Positions 1-7,553 of a stretch of 14,655 nt of DNA are shown here, piece by piece. How positions within the stretch are numbered: the stretch's first letter is position 1; each line of letters starts with the position of its first letter. Origin of the DNA: Bacillota bacterium. GTDB lineage: Bacteria; Bacillota; Clostridia; Lutisporales; Lutisporaceae. The notes beneath the pieces were generated by a model. The model was not told where the DNA came from and searched no databases. It saw only the letters and a program-made list of their open reading frames with translations. Made by a program: the position numbers and the translations under genes. The stretch covers positions 1 to 14,655 of the forward strand of contig JALNWH010000043.1 in the NCBI GenBank assembly GCA_023230985.1. The letters are read 5' to 3'.

Positions 1-120
1 ATTGAGTAATAAATCATGGCTTAATAAACCCCTAAGCAGTAGATTGCCAAGCAGTAAGCCCAGCAGTAGCTTAGTAGCTAAAAGATTGTTTAGCAGCAGT
101 TCATTAAATTTGATTATCAC
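1..120 (-). CDS. Leucine-rich hydrophobic reading frame, 3' end outside window
   Basis: An open frame runs from a GTG at 120 to the window edge, giving 40 codons without a stop. About 19 of the 40 residues are leucine, in runs of two or three separated by short turns such as NN, ATK, GN, RG and SHD. The GTG is preceded by AGGATGTGA, one base from the ideal AGGAGGTGA, with a 5-base gap. A promoter with a perfect TTGACA lies at the right distance upstream (174-202). The DNA is itself repetitive: AGCAGTA appears three times on the plus strand between about 35 and 70, and AGCAGCAG near 92. I do not recognise the protein. It could be a membrane-active peptide, the start of a longer low-complexity protein, or repeat DNA that happens to be open. 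The start signals argue for translation; the composition leaves real doubt. Confidence 0.4.
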   Translation of the reverse strand, partial: MIIKFNELLLNNLLATKLLLGLLLGNLLLRGLLSHDLLLN

Positions 121-173
121 TTATCTCACATCCTATAAATTATATAAATTCTGAAATTAGATAATTTCCATTA

Positions 174-202
174 ATGCTATACTAATTATTCGGATTTGTC
201 AA
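174..202 (-). promoter_or_regulatory. Sigma-A-type promoter for the leucine-rich frame
   Basis: Read on the minus strand, a perfect TTGACA (202-197) is followed after exactly 17 bases by TAGCAT (179-174), which matches four of six positions of TATAAT. Transcription would begin near 167 and give a leader of about 47 bases before the GTG at 120. Confidence 0.5.
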
Positions 203-221
203 TAGTTTTATTATATATTAA

Positions 222-293
222 TTATAAAGCCTTAATTGCATATTTAACTACTCTTTGACGAAATCGCATCTTTTCTGTTATAATTTGTTTCAT
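222..293 (-). pseudogene. Transposase N-terminal fragment (truncated)
   Basis: The frame starts at ATG 293 and stops after 23 codons at 222. The peptide begins MKQIITEKMRFRQRVVKYAI, which resembles the extreme N-terminus of helix-turn-helix DDE transposases, where a stretch like EK-R-R--VVKYA- leads into the DNA-binding helices. Here the frame ends just after that stretch, and nothing further along looks like the rest of a transposase. A strong GGAGG (308-304) lies 10 bases upstream of the ATG and a TATAAT box (340-335) lies upstream of that, so the 5' end of an insertion sequence seems preserved while the body is lost. The family assignment rests on recognition of a short stretch. It could instead be a genuine small basic peptide. 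Confidence 0.45.
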
Positions 294-416
294 ACAAAAG
301 GTTCCTCCGATGTTTGTTCTTTGTGGTAAACAAGATTATAAGGTATATGGTATTTACTTGCTCCTTAAGTTCGCCTTATCTATATCCCCGCATGTAGCTG
401 ATTTTTACAGCTTATT
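222..416 (-). mobile_element. Probable left-end remnant of an insertion sequence
   Basis: The interval between the tex stop codon and the transposase fragment contains a minus-strand TATAAT (340-335), a GGAGG ribosome site (308-304) and the truncated transposase start. The outer end near 415-380 (minus strand TGTAAAAATCAGCTACATG) could be the old terminal repeat, but no matching partner is visible in the window. A weak hairpin AGCTG/CAGCT (397-413) also sits here. It lacks a T-run on the minus strand, so I do not call it a tex terminator. Confidence 0.35.
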
Positions 417-2561
417 TTAGTTAAGTCCCTTCATGCTAAGGTTAATTCTATTTCTATCAAAATCCACTTCCAAAACCTTGACTTTGACAATATCTCCAAC
501 TTGCACCACATCCATAGGCCATCTTACAAATTTATCTGACAATTGGGATATATGAACTAAGCCGTCCTGGTGCACTCCTATATCTACAAAAGCTCCGAAG
601 TCTATTACATTTCTCACGGTACCTGTTAATATCATTTCAGGCCTTAGATCTTTCATTTCCAATACATCTGTGTGGAATATGGGTTTTGGCATTTCGTCTC
701 TGGGGTCTCGCCCCGGCTTTTGCAATTCTTTGATTATATCCCGTAGTGTTGGCTCTCCAACACCAATTTCCTCTGATAATTTATTTATATCTAAACTATT
801 TACTTTTTTCATTATTTCTTTTAAAGAGTTTTCATCCTTTTCATTATAGTCAAGCTTATTCAATAGCTTTTCTGCTGCAACATAGGATTCGGGATGCACC
901 GAAGTGTTGTCCAATAGAACCTTTGATTCTGGTATTCTAAGGAATCCGGCACATTGTTCAAATGCTTTTGGCCCAAGATTTTTTACTTTTTTAAGCTCTT
1001 TTCTGCTTTTAAATTTGCCGACTTCATCTCTATAGATCACTATATTTTTGGCCACTGTAGAATTTATCCCCGATACATATTGCAAAAGGGCCGGAGTTGC
1101 AGTATTTAAGTCCACTCCTACGGAATTCACACAGTCCTCCACCACAACATTTAATGCTGTTGATAAATTCTTTTGTGATACATCATGTTGATATTGGCCT
1201 ACCCCTATGGATTTGGGATCTATTTTAACCAGCTCAGCCAAAGGGTCCTGGAGCCGACGCCCTATAGATATAGCACCTCTTATAGATACATTGACATCCG
1301 GATATTCCTTTGCTGCTAGCTCTGATGCAGAGTATACCGAGGCACCGGCTTCATTTACCACAATATAGTGTAGTGGTTTATCTATTTCTTTGATTATATC
1401 CGCACATACCTTTTCCGACTCCCGTGAAGCAGTGCCGTTTCCAAGGGAAATTATATCAACATTATGCTTATTAATAAGTTCCTTTAGTTCTGCTTTTGAC
1501 TCTTCTACTTTGCTCTGGGGTGGTGTAACATATACCGTTGTAGTATCCAAAAGCTTACCCGTATCATCCAATACTGCTATCTTGCAACCTGTCCTATATG
1601 CAGGGTCAAAGCCCATAATAGTTCTTCCTTTTATTGGTGGTTGAAGCAAAAGGTTTTTGAGATTCGTTCCGAAAACATTTATGGCTTGTTCCTCTGCAAC
1701 TTGGGTTAGCTCATTTCTTATTTCCCTTTCTATGGAAGGTGAAATCAATCTATCGTAGGAATCTTTTATTGTTTCACTTAGTAATACACCAAAAGGCGAC
1801 CTGTCAATAATTATTTTACCTACAAGCTTTGTTATTATTCTATCTTTAGGCGGGTCAATTTTTACAGATAATAACTTTTCCTTTTCTCCCCTGTTTATGG
1901 CTAAAACACGATGGGGTGGTATTGTTCTTATAGGCTCTGCGTAGTCATAGTACATTTCATATTCGGATTTTTCCTCTGTCAGTCCTTTTGTACTTATGGT
2001 ACCTAGATTAAAAGTCAATGTCCTAATAAATTTCCTATAGTCCGCGTTATCGGAAATATCTTCTGCGATAATATCCGAGGCACCCTTTATAGCGTCTTCA
2101 ACTGTTTCAACACTTAGTTCCGGATTTATAAAACTTGCCGCCATCTCTTCTAAACTTATTTCCGTTTCTTTTTGCTCTTTTATAAATTTTGATAAAGGCT
2201 CCAATCCTCTTTCCTTTGCAATGGAAGCTCTTGTTCTCTTTTTGGGTCTGTAGGGTCTATATAAATCTTCAACTTCTTGAAGAATTTTTGCACCTCTAAT
2301 TTTTGTTTTCAGCTCATCGCTAAGCTCTCCCTGCTCATCTATGAGCCTTATAACCTCTGCTTTTCTATTTTCTAGGCTTCTCAAATATTCAAGCCTTTCA
2401 CCTAATCGTCTAAGCTCCGTATCGCTTAGTTCACCAGTCTGCTCTTTTCTGTACCTTGCAATAAAAGGTATTGTGTTACCGCCGTCTATTAGCCCTATTG
2501 TATTTTCTATCTGCCATGTCTTTACATTCAGTTCTTGACTTAAGGCATTTACTATGTTCAT
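417..2561 (-). CDS. tex: Tex-family RNA-binding protein with S1 domain
   Basis: Tex is a conserved cytoplasmic nucleic-acid-binding protein linked to transcription and RNA metabolism. Residue numbers here follow the longer frame that opens at 2645. The N-terminal helical Tex region holds GNTIPFIARYRKE (56-68). The YqgF/RNase-H-like fold begins at GRTIMGFDPAYRTGCKIAVLD (340-360), and the conserved GVGQYQHDV lies at 471-479. Helix-hairpin-helix segments cover about 500-570, including NLGPKAFEQCAGFLRI. An S1 domain occupies 667-742 with GTVRNVIDFGAFVDIGVHQDGL. I place the start at Met29 (2561), not at 2645, because AAGGAG lies 7 bases before 2561, the upstream ATG has no ribosome site, and a TATAAT box at 2658-2653 would start the RNA almost at 2645. 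The resulting 714 residues fit the usual size of about 720. The stop overlaps nothing on the same strand, and the gene appears monocistronic. Confidence 0.96.
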   Translation of the reverse strand: MNIVNALSQELNVKTWQIENTIGLIDGGNTIPFIARYRKEQTGELSDTELRRLGERLEYLRSLENRKAEVIRLIDEQGELSDELKTKIRGAKILQEVEDLYRPYRPKKRTRASIAKERGLEPLSKFIKEQKETEISLEEMAASFINPELSVETVEDAIKGASDIIAEDISDNADYRKFIRTLTFNLGTISTKGLTEEKSEYEMYYDYAEPIRTIPPHRVLAINRGEKEKLLSVKIDPPKDRIITKLVGKIIIDRSPFGVLLSETIKDSYDRLISPSIEREIRNELTQVAEEQAINVFGTNLKNLLLQPPIKGRTIMGFDPAYRTGCKIAVLDDTGKLLDTTTVYVTPPQSKVEESKAELKELINKHNVDIISLGNGTASRESEKVCADIIKEIDKPLHYIVVNEAGASVYSASELAAKEYPDVNVSIRGAISIGRRLQDPLAELVKIDPKSIGVGQYQHDVSQKNLSTALNVVVEDCVNSVGVDLNTATPALLQYVSGINSTVAKNIVIYRDEVGKFKSRKELKKVKNLGPKAFEQCAGFLRIPESKVLLDNTSVHPESYVAAEKLLNKLDYNEKDENSLKEIMKKVNSLDINKLSEEIGVGEPTLRDIIKELQKPGRDPRDEMPKPIFHTDVLEMKDLRPEMILTGTVRNVIDFGAFVDIGVHQDGLVHISQLSDKFVRWPMDVVQVGDIVKVKVLEVDFDRNRINLSMKGLN

Positions 2562-2566
2562 ATAAT

Positions 2567-2574
2567 CACTCCTT
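2567..2574 (-). promoter_or_regulatory. Ribosome binding site that fixes the tex start
   Basis: On the minus strand AAGGAGTG is followed by 5 bases and then the ATG at 2561. No comparable site precedes the ATG at 2645, so this site decides between the two in-frame starts. Confidence 0.8.
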
Positions 2575-2652
2575 GACTTTATTATTTCTGATGTTTTAAG
2601 GGCTGCATCATTCGCAATTCTTTCAGGAATAATCTTCTTATCCATACTCTAT

Positions 2653-2658
2653 ATTATA
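2653..2658 (-). promoter_or_regulatory. -10 box (TATAAT) of the tex promoter
   Basis: A perfect TATAAT on the minus strand puts the transcription start near 2646, giving a leader of about 85 bases to the ATG at 2561. I see no good -35 box at 16-18 bases: the best, TAGTGT, is poor. Confidence 0.45.
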
Positions 2659-2684
2659 ACAAACTTTATAAATGAACACTAAAA

Positions 2685-2912
2685 GATCCTTCAGCTAAAG
2701 CTTCAGGATGACAAAGTTGTAATAGCTTCAGGATGACAAAGTTGTAATAGCTTCAAGATGACAAAGTTGTAATGGTTTCAGGATGATAAAACTATATATG
2801 TTCCAAAGTAGTAAATTGCATGAACTTCGAAATGACAAATTGTATGTGTTACAGAATGATAAATTGTATAAGCTTGGAAATGGCAAAATGCACATGCTTC
2901 GGAACAGCAATT
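2685..2912. repeat. Degenerate tandem array, period 25 then 24 bases
   Basis: Three nearly identical 25-base units begin at 2700, 2725 and 2750, built on the core CTTCAGGATGACAAAGTTGT. A fourth at 2775 is clearly related. Further decayed units have their ATGACAAA-like cores near 2808, 2832, 2856, 2880 and 2904, so the spacing shifts from 25 to 24 bases. The first unit joins a partial copy, CCTTCAGCTAAAG (2688-2700), that looks like the dispersed GACTCTTCGCTAACGCTCAGAGTGACA-type element seen at 11962-11988. The array fills the gap between the LtaS-like gene's stop and the tex promoter. There are no unique spacers, so it is not a CRISPR array, and no reading frame across it has a start signal. 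Confidence 0.85.
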
Positions 2913-2918
2913 ATACCG

Positions 2919-5390
2919 TTATTTCCCTATATAGAATCCATCTATTCCCTCTTCTTTAAGCTCTTTCATATACCCCATATTGCCTGTAGCATAGGTATAG
3001 ATAAATATGTTTTCTTGTTTTAATCTATACATAACCTCCGTCTTCATCATTTCTATAGGTATAGCTACCGCATAGATCTCATGCCTTTTTACAAAATCCA
3101 TTAATTCCTTCGGCTTATAACCATATTGGTGCAATGCAAGTATTATATTTGTATAACCAAATCCTTGTATTGGTATAAATTCATCAATTTTGTTTATCTC
3201 AGGAATAATACGCAGTGTGGCCTCAGGGTAATTATCCTTGATATATCTTAGCGCTTCTACGTTATCATTTTTTATATTTATAACTACATATATGTCTTTA
3301 TGATTTAGAATCCAGATCATCAAATCATCCATAGTCATTTGAGCTAAACCTAGAAATTTTGGTTTTTCACCTTCAACCCATTCTAAATCCAATTGGATAA
3401 ATTTATATCCTCCTTCTATACATTTATTCAGTGCTTCCTTTGAATTTTTTTCATAAAGGTTTTTAAGCTGGCTTTTAGGACATATTATAAGCTTTTCCGG
3501 TTCCGGTCTTTCATAAAAAGCCTCACTTTCCCCATCCAAATTCCTTCTGTCTGCAAAATATCTTTTAAGCACGTCGTTTTTTAAGATATAATTAGAACGA
3601 TTAATCTCCTCAATAGCCCTTTCGTATCCTTCTCTGCATTCTTCCAAATCAATTTCCTGTCTGGTGCTTATACTCCATGCTCTGCTATTATTATATATTC
3701 CGTCCCTAGACATATAAAAAGCAATATCATCTTTAAAATATGACCCTTTTTGCATGTATGTTTGCTCCGCTACAAAACCTTCCTTTGCATTTATTAAATC
3801 TTGCCCAAGCATAATACCTTTTCTGTTTTCTATGCCTAATAAGTTTAGTACTGTTGGCAGGAAATCTATTTGCCCTCCTAAGGTACCTATCTTTCTATTC
3901 AATCCGGAATTAGGCATACATACTATCAAGGGAACCCTCATCATTTCGTCATAATCATATTGATAACCCAAGTATTCCGTCATATTTATTTTATTACTTT
4001 CATTAACAGACAATCCATAATGATCACCATATATATTTAGCATGACTTTATCATATATCCCCTCATCTTTTAAAGCCTTTATAAACCAGCCTATTGTAGA
4101 ATCAGTATAATTAATTGCCTGAATATAATTTCCAAAGGTTGTATCTTCATGCCTTTTCTCCAGCTTTATTTTTTTATACATATCCGCCATCCTAAAAGGG
4201 TGATGGCTTGAAAGGGTAATTATAAAAGCATAGAAAGGTTCTTCTATTGTCTTTATGTAAGCTGCCGTTTGTTTGAAAAATTCACTATCATTTATTCCAA
4301 ATCCGATGATAGGATCTCCCACATGGTAATCTTCTTCACCGCTATAAAACTTATCGAACCCTTGATAAATATAAGCTTTGTCCCGATTCCAAAAAGAGGC
4401 TTTGTATCCATGAAAGGCGGCCGTATTATAGCCCTTGTCTTTCAATATCCAAGGTAACCCGTAAAAGGTGTTTTTATAATACTTTATATAAGTCTGACCA
4501 TCCATGGCGGGATAAAGAGAATTATGAGTTACAAACTCTGCATCGGAAGTATTGCCTCTCCCCAGCTGTTGATAATATCTATCGAAATAAATCGTATCTT
4601 CTTTTATAAGGCTATTTAGATTAGGCGTTATTACCTGCCCATTATATTCCCTGTTAATTACAAAGTTTTGTAAGCCCTCCACTTGGATAGTGATAACATT
4701 TCGGCCTTTGGCGATACCGTATAGTTCTTTGTCCTTCTTTATATTGTTTTTGATAGATTCCATGAGCAGTTTATCACCATCATAGGAATCATCTTTTGAA
4801 AAAAAGATGCGATGCACATCTGTTAAATGATAGGAAAAGAATTCTTGTTTAAATATATTTATATTATCACTATAAGCATTTATTGTTGCAGTGGATATAA
4901 TTGCTGCGGCCAGTGCAGCTGTAGCAACTGCAAAGGACTTTTTCCTACTTGCTGTAGATTTATTAATACGCCCTTTTATATAACCGGTAATATAGCAAAA
5001 AATTAAAGGAATAATGTCTGCGATTAGTATGAGGTAGGTGGGTTTTAAAATTTCAGATATGCTTTCACCTATTACGGAAATTTGACTAAACTGTCTCAAC
5101 ATAATTATTGAGGTAAATTGATTAAAATAAGTGAAGTACAGTGCATCCGCAAACATGGCAAAAGATATGGTAATGTAAATAGCCAATAATACCGCTACCC
5201 GCTTATTTCCTTTTAACATATTGATTAGTGAGACGATGAAAATTATGTGAGTAAGACTTACTAAACTAAGGACAATACTGGTGCCTTTGTCTTCAATAAT
5301 AGTATAATAGAAAAATATTTTTATTAGAAAAAGAATTGCTAATACTATATATTCAAGTATTTGCACTTTTTGTTTTTTGAATACACTCAT
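2919..5390 (-). CDS. LtaS-type phosphoglycerol transferase with C-terminal GDPD-like domain
   Basis: This 823-residue membrane enzyme belongs to the sulfatase-fold LTA synthase family, which moves glycerol phosphate from phosphatidylglycerol onto a growing polymer outside the cell. About five membrane helices lie at residues 10-175. The extracellular catalytic domain (about 230-545) has the family's key positions: E238 in VEGLQNF, the nucleophile T281 in GRGNTSDAEF, W334, H396/H397 and D456-H457 in YGDHYG. Residues 635-823 form an added TIM-barrel-like segment resembling glycerophosphodiester phosphodiesterases (KEALNKCIEGGYKFIQLDLEW, YVVINIKND, and a terminal GIDGFYIGK). The usual HRG and HD boxes are not evident there, so that half may bind rather than cut. 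Typical LtaS has about 650 residues. AGGA lies 8 bases before the ATG. The gene sits alone between a terminator upstream and the tandem repeat downstream. A TATAAT at 5463-5458 is a possible -10 box. The polymer made is inferred. Confidence 0.9.
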   Translation of the reverse strand: MSVFKKQKVQILEYIVLAILFLIKIFFYYTIIEDKGTSIVLSLVSLTHIIFIVSLINMLKGNKRVAVLLAIYITISFAMFADALYFTYFNQFTSIIMLRQFSQISVIGESISEILKPTYLILIADIIPLIFCYITGYIKGRINKSTASRKKSFAVATAALAAAIISTATINAYSDNINIFKQEFFSYHLTDVHRIFFSKDDSYDGDKLLMESIKNNIKKDKELYGIAKGRNVITIQVEGLQNFVINREYNGQVITPNLNSLIKEDTIYFDRYYQQLGRGNTSDAEFVTHNSLYPAMDGQTYIKYYKNTFYGLPWILKDKGYNTAAFHGYKASFWNRDKAYIYQGFDKFYSGEEDYHVGDPIIGFGINDSEFFKQTAAYIKTIEEPFYAFIITLSSHHPFRMADMYKKIKLEKRHEDTTFGNYIQAINYTDSTIGWFIKALKDEGIYDKVMLNIYGDHYGLSVNESNKINMTEYLGYQYDYDEMMRVPLIVCMPNSGLNRKIGTLGGQIDFLPTVLNLLGIENRKGIMLGQDLINAKEGFVAEQTYMQKGSYFKDDIAFYMSRDGIYNNSRAWSISTRQEIDLEECREGYERAIEEINRSNYILKNDVLKRYFADRRNLDGESEAFYERPEPEKLIICPKSQLKNLYEKNSKEALNKCIEGGYKFIQLDLEWVEGEKPKFLGLAQMTMDDLMIWILNHKDIYVVINIKNDNVEALRYIKDNYPEATLRIIPEINKIDEFIPIQGFGYTNIILALHQYGYKPKELMDFVKRHEIYAVAIPIEMMKTEVMYRLKQENIFIYTYATGNMGYMKELKEEGIDGFYIGK

Positions 5391-5516
5391 GATTTCCGTC
5401 CTAATAATATAATTTCTTTTATAATACCTTTAGCTGTACAAAAAATTTTATGCCTGCATTATAAATATTCTTATTCTTACCATAGTATGCTTATTTATTT
5501 GTAAACTTATGGTATA

Positions 5517-5548
5517 AAAAACCCTCTCCCTTTTAGGAGAGGGTTTTT
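5517..5548 (-). terminator. Strong hairpin terminator after the DUF4015 lipoprotein gene
   Basis: A perfect 13-bp stem, AAAAACCCTCTCC (5517-5529) with GGAGAGGGTTTTT (5536-5548), encloses a 6-base loop. The T-run on either strand makes it work in both directions. It begins 4 bases beyond the stop codon of the gene at 5553-7061 and separates that gene from the LtaS-like gene. Confidence 0.93.
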
Positions 5549-5552
5549 ATCT

Positions 5553-7061
5553 TTATTGCACTCTCGGTACTGCCCCTTCGGAATATTTGTTTCCTGCATT
5601 CCATAGCATAAATTCATCTATACCGTTTTCTTCTAAAGCCTTAATTTGATCCATTACTTGCTTATCCCCATATTTTATATATCCTTTTACCCAAGGAGCA
5701 GTGAAATCCTGTATCCACGGCCTTATTATTGCCGGCGTTTTCAATATATTATTCTTAATGACGGAATCCTTAGTGGAATTGTATACAGTACCATAAGGAT
5801 TTGCATCAGGAATAGGTATTCCATATGTGCGGTTTGCATAATGGCTGGGATACATCATAGGGCATATATAATCAACTATATTGCTTATAGCTTCCCAATA
5901 CTGGCCTAAAGACATATCGTCCTCTACGGAGCCAACAAGTCCATATACATCGGCGGCTATATAGGCTTTTTTAGGTGAAAGCTCTTCTTTGGCATACTTT
6001 AAATAATTCTGTATTGTAGCAGGTTTTGATTCACCGGTTTCATTTCGATAATCAAGAAGTTTGTCCAGTTTTCCCCCGTCAGAAGCCGGAAATCTGACAT
6101 AATCAAATTGTACCTCATTGAAACCTGCATCTACAGCTTCTTTTGAAACCTCTATATTGTACTCCCACAAATTTCTATCATGGGGTGATGCCCATATCAA
6201 ACCATCATTATTGGTAAAAGGCTTACCGCTATCTTTATAAATAATTGCTTTATCGGTATTATGGGCAGTATAAGTAGGATCCTTAAAGGATACGATTCTT
6301 GCAATCGTATATATATTGTTTTCTTTTAGTTTTTTCATAAGTGCGTGAATATCCTTTACGGTAGCCTTTTCATTAGCCTTGGGGCTAAACTTCTCAGCTG
6401 CCTTTGTTTCAAATAGCATATAACCTCTGTCGTCTTTAACATCTATTACAAAAGCATTTATTCCGCTTCTTTTTGACATTTCTATCAATTCATCAATTCT
6501 ATTGCTGCCGGCGGAAAAGATTGTAACATATATGCCGCGAACTTTTTCCCTGGGGTTCTCAAAATAATTTACTATCTTTTCTTGTGGGCTGTAATCCATA
6601 TCCCTAAACTTCTCACTTATTAATTCCATTGAATCGGTTGTTATATCATCCTTACGTAACCACCCCAGCAAATCCTTCCCATGTTCATCGATAAAACTTA
6701 TCATGCTCCAATAGTTATCATTATCGTCAATTCTTTCTCCTATTAAGGTAACTGCCTGTCCCTTGGAAAGGGTGGCAATAACTTTGGCATTGCTTAATGG
6801 TTCCTGTCTGATATTTAGCTTCCTGCCTTTTATAAATACAGTATTAATCGGGTGCTCTATTTCCGGAATTACTTCTTCAATAAATTCCGGCTCCTTTTCT
6901 ACTTCCTCCGGTTCTTCATCTTTCTCTGTCATTTTTTCGTTGTTTTCTTCTATAATCGGTACAGACGGGTTCTGAGAAAAAATTTGATGTACACAACCTG
7001 ATAAAATTGATACTAAAAATAATAGTAAAAATAAAATAATAACCGTTTTTTTGTATTTCAT
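5553..7061 (-). CDS. Lipoprotein with SH3 domain and DUF4015 glycosidase-like barrel
   Basis: The 502-residue product starts with a lipoprotein signal: basic MKYKK, a hydrophobic core and the lipobox LSGC with Cys23 as the anchored residue. An acidic linker rich in Glu (about 38-70) follows. A bacterial SH3 domain lies at 73-140 (KLNIRQEPLSNAKVIATLSKG, ending in GWLRKDDI) and probably touches the cell wall. Residues about 170-493 match the DUF4015 putative glycosyl hydrolase family, a TIM barrel with VRGIYVT, NAFVIDVKDDRGYM, FNEVQFDYVRFP, YICPMMYPSHYA and DEFMLWNAGNKY. D319 and the Asp residues at 207-211 are plausible acid residues, but the substrate is unknown. The ribosome site GAGGGGTG precedes the ATG, an extended -10 promoter lies at 7102-7094, and a strong terminator follows, so the gene stands alone. 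Confidence 0.92.
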   Translation of the reverse strand: MKYKKTVIILFLLLFLVSILSGCVHQIFSQNPSVPIIEENNEKMTEKDEEPEEVEKEPEFIEEVIPEIEHPINTVFIKGRKLNIRQEPLSNAKVIATLSKGQAVTLIGERIDDNDNYWSMISFIDEHGKDLLGWLRKDDITTDSMELISEKFRDMDYSPQEKIVNYFENPREKVRGIYVTIFSAGSNRIDELIEMSKRSGINAFVIDVKDDRGYMLFETKAAEKFSPKANEKATVKDIHALMKKLKENNIYTIARIVSFKDPTYTAHNTDKAIIYKDSGKPFTNNDGLIWASPHDRNLWEYNIEVSKEAVDAGFNEVQFDYVRFPASDGGKLDKLLDYRNETGESKPATIQNYLKYAKEELSPKKAYIAADVYGLVGSVEDDMSLGQYWEAISNIVDYICPMMYPSHYANRTYGIPIPDANPYGTVYNSTKDSVIKNNILKTPAIIRPWIQDFTAPWVKGYIKYGDKQVMDQIKALEENGIDEFMLWNAGNKYSEGAVPRVQ

Positions 7062-7093
7062 ATCGCACCCCTCACATTTCCTTATGATTACTA

Positions 7094-7102
7094 ATTATAT
7101 CA
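7094..7102 (-). promoter_or_regulatory. Extended -10 promoter for the DUF4015 lipoprotein gene
   Basis: On the minus strand TGATATAAT fits the extended -10 form TGnTATAAT, with no clear -35 box at the standard distance. The RNA would start near 7087 and carry a leader of about 26 bases, with the GAGGGGTG ribosome site inside it. Confidence 0.6.
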
Positions 7103-7553
7103 CATTATTCGACTTAAAAGCTCTTGGAAATGTTTCAAAAATATTGGAAATGAAATTGGTTGTTATAATTAGAACATTATATATTCTTACACTTCTTGCC
7201 GGAGTATATTATACCGCAGCAGAGTTACAAAACCTAAACTTCTAAACTCATTCCGGGCAAAATCAAACTCTCCCCATTACATTTAACAAGGCTAGTTTAT
7301 GATAAGTCCTTTCTGTGCCAAGATTTCGCTTTTCCTCCATTTCGTTAAGAAGTTCCACGGTTTCTTCACAATGCTGCTAGTATAATATACAACACGGCAT
7401 TTGTGATAAGCTTATATATTTGATTACGATTGCGTTGTTGGTAAAAGGTGGAGCTCAGCAGTCGAATCAAATATAATAAGCTTCTTATCAGAAATAGTTG
7501 AAGCATGAACTGTAACATTGGGTTAATTGAAGTGTCTTATATTTCGAATTTTA
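7103..7553. other. Gene-poor stretch with inverted repeat and possible decayed coding
   Basis: No frame here has both a start signal and a convincing protein. Two minus-strand frames are worth recording. One at 7376-7263 gives 37 residues, QHCEETVELLNEMEEKRNLG and onward to a TGA, with natural-looking charged composition but an in-frame TAG just upstream of it. Another at 7518-7366 gives 50 hydrophobic residues with no ribosome site. They may be parts of a gene broken by frameshifts. A 32-codon plus-strand frame (7150-7245, MKLVVIIRTLYILTLLAGVY) is hydrophobic but also lacks a properly spaced ribosome site. The inverted repeat at 7401-7493 is listed separately. Confidence 0.4.
7401..7493. repeat. 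Long imperfect inverted repeat (hairpin or MITE-like)
   Basis: The left arm at 7401-7429 and the right arm at 7462-7493 are nearly reverse complements: both contain GATAAG, AGCTTAT and ATATTTGATT on one reading, with one 3-base and two single-base gaps. A 32-base GC-richer loop (7430-7461) lies between them. The whole element is about 93 bases. No clear target duplication flanks it and there is no T-run, so a simple terminator is unlikely. A small non-autonomous mobile element or a structured RNA are the two readings I consider. Confidence 0.65.

Noticed and set aside
380..416. Terminator for tex
   Set aside because: The AGCTG/CAGCT stem is only 5 bp and is followed by no T-run in the tex direction.
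310..420. Plus-strand 36-codon frame after the plus-strand promoter
   Set aside because: Only a weak AAAAGG precedes it, the peptide is unrecognisable, and the region reads better as an insertion-sequence leader on the other strand. It is kept only as part of a finding.
2728..2910. Minus-strand 60-codon frame across the tandem array
   Set aside because: It begins with TTG, has no ribosome site, and its sequence simply reflects the DNA repeat.
2700..2912. CRISPR array
   Set aside because: The units are directly adjacent tandem copies that decay gradually. There are no unique spacers and no cas genes.
7051..7245. Plus-strand 64-codon frame overlapping the DUF4015 gene start
   Set aside because: It runs through the promoter and ribosome site of the opposite gene and lacks its own start signals.
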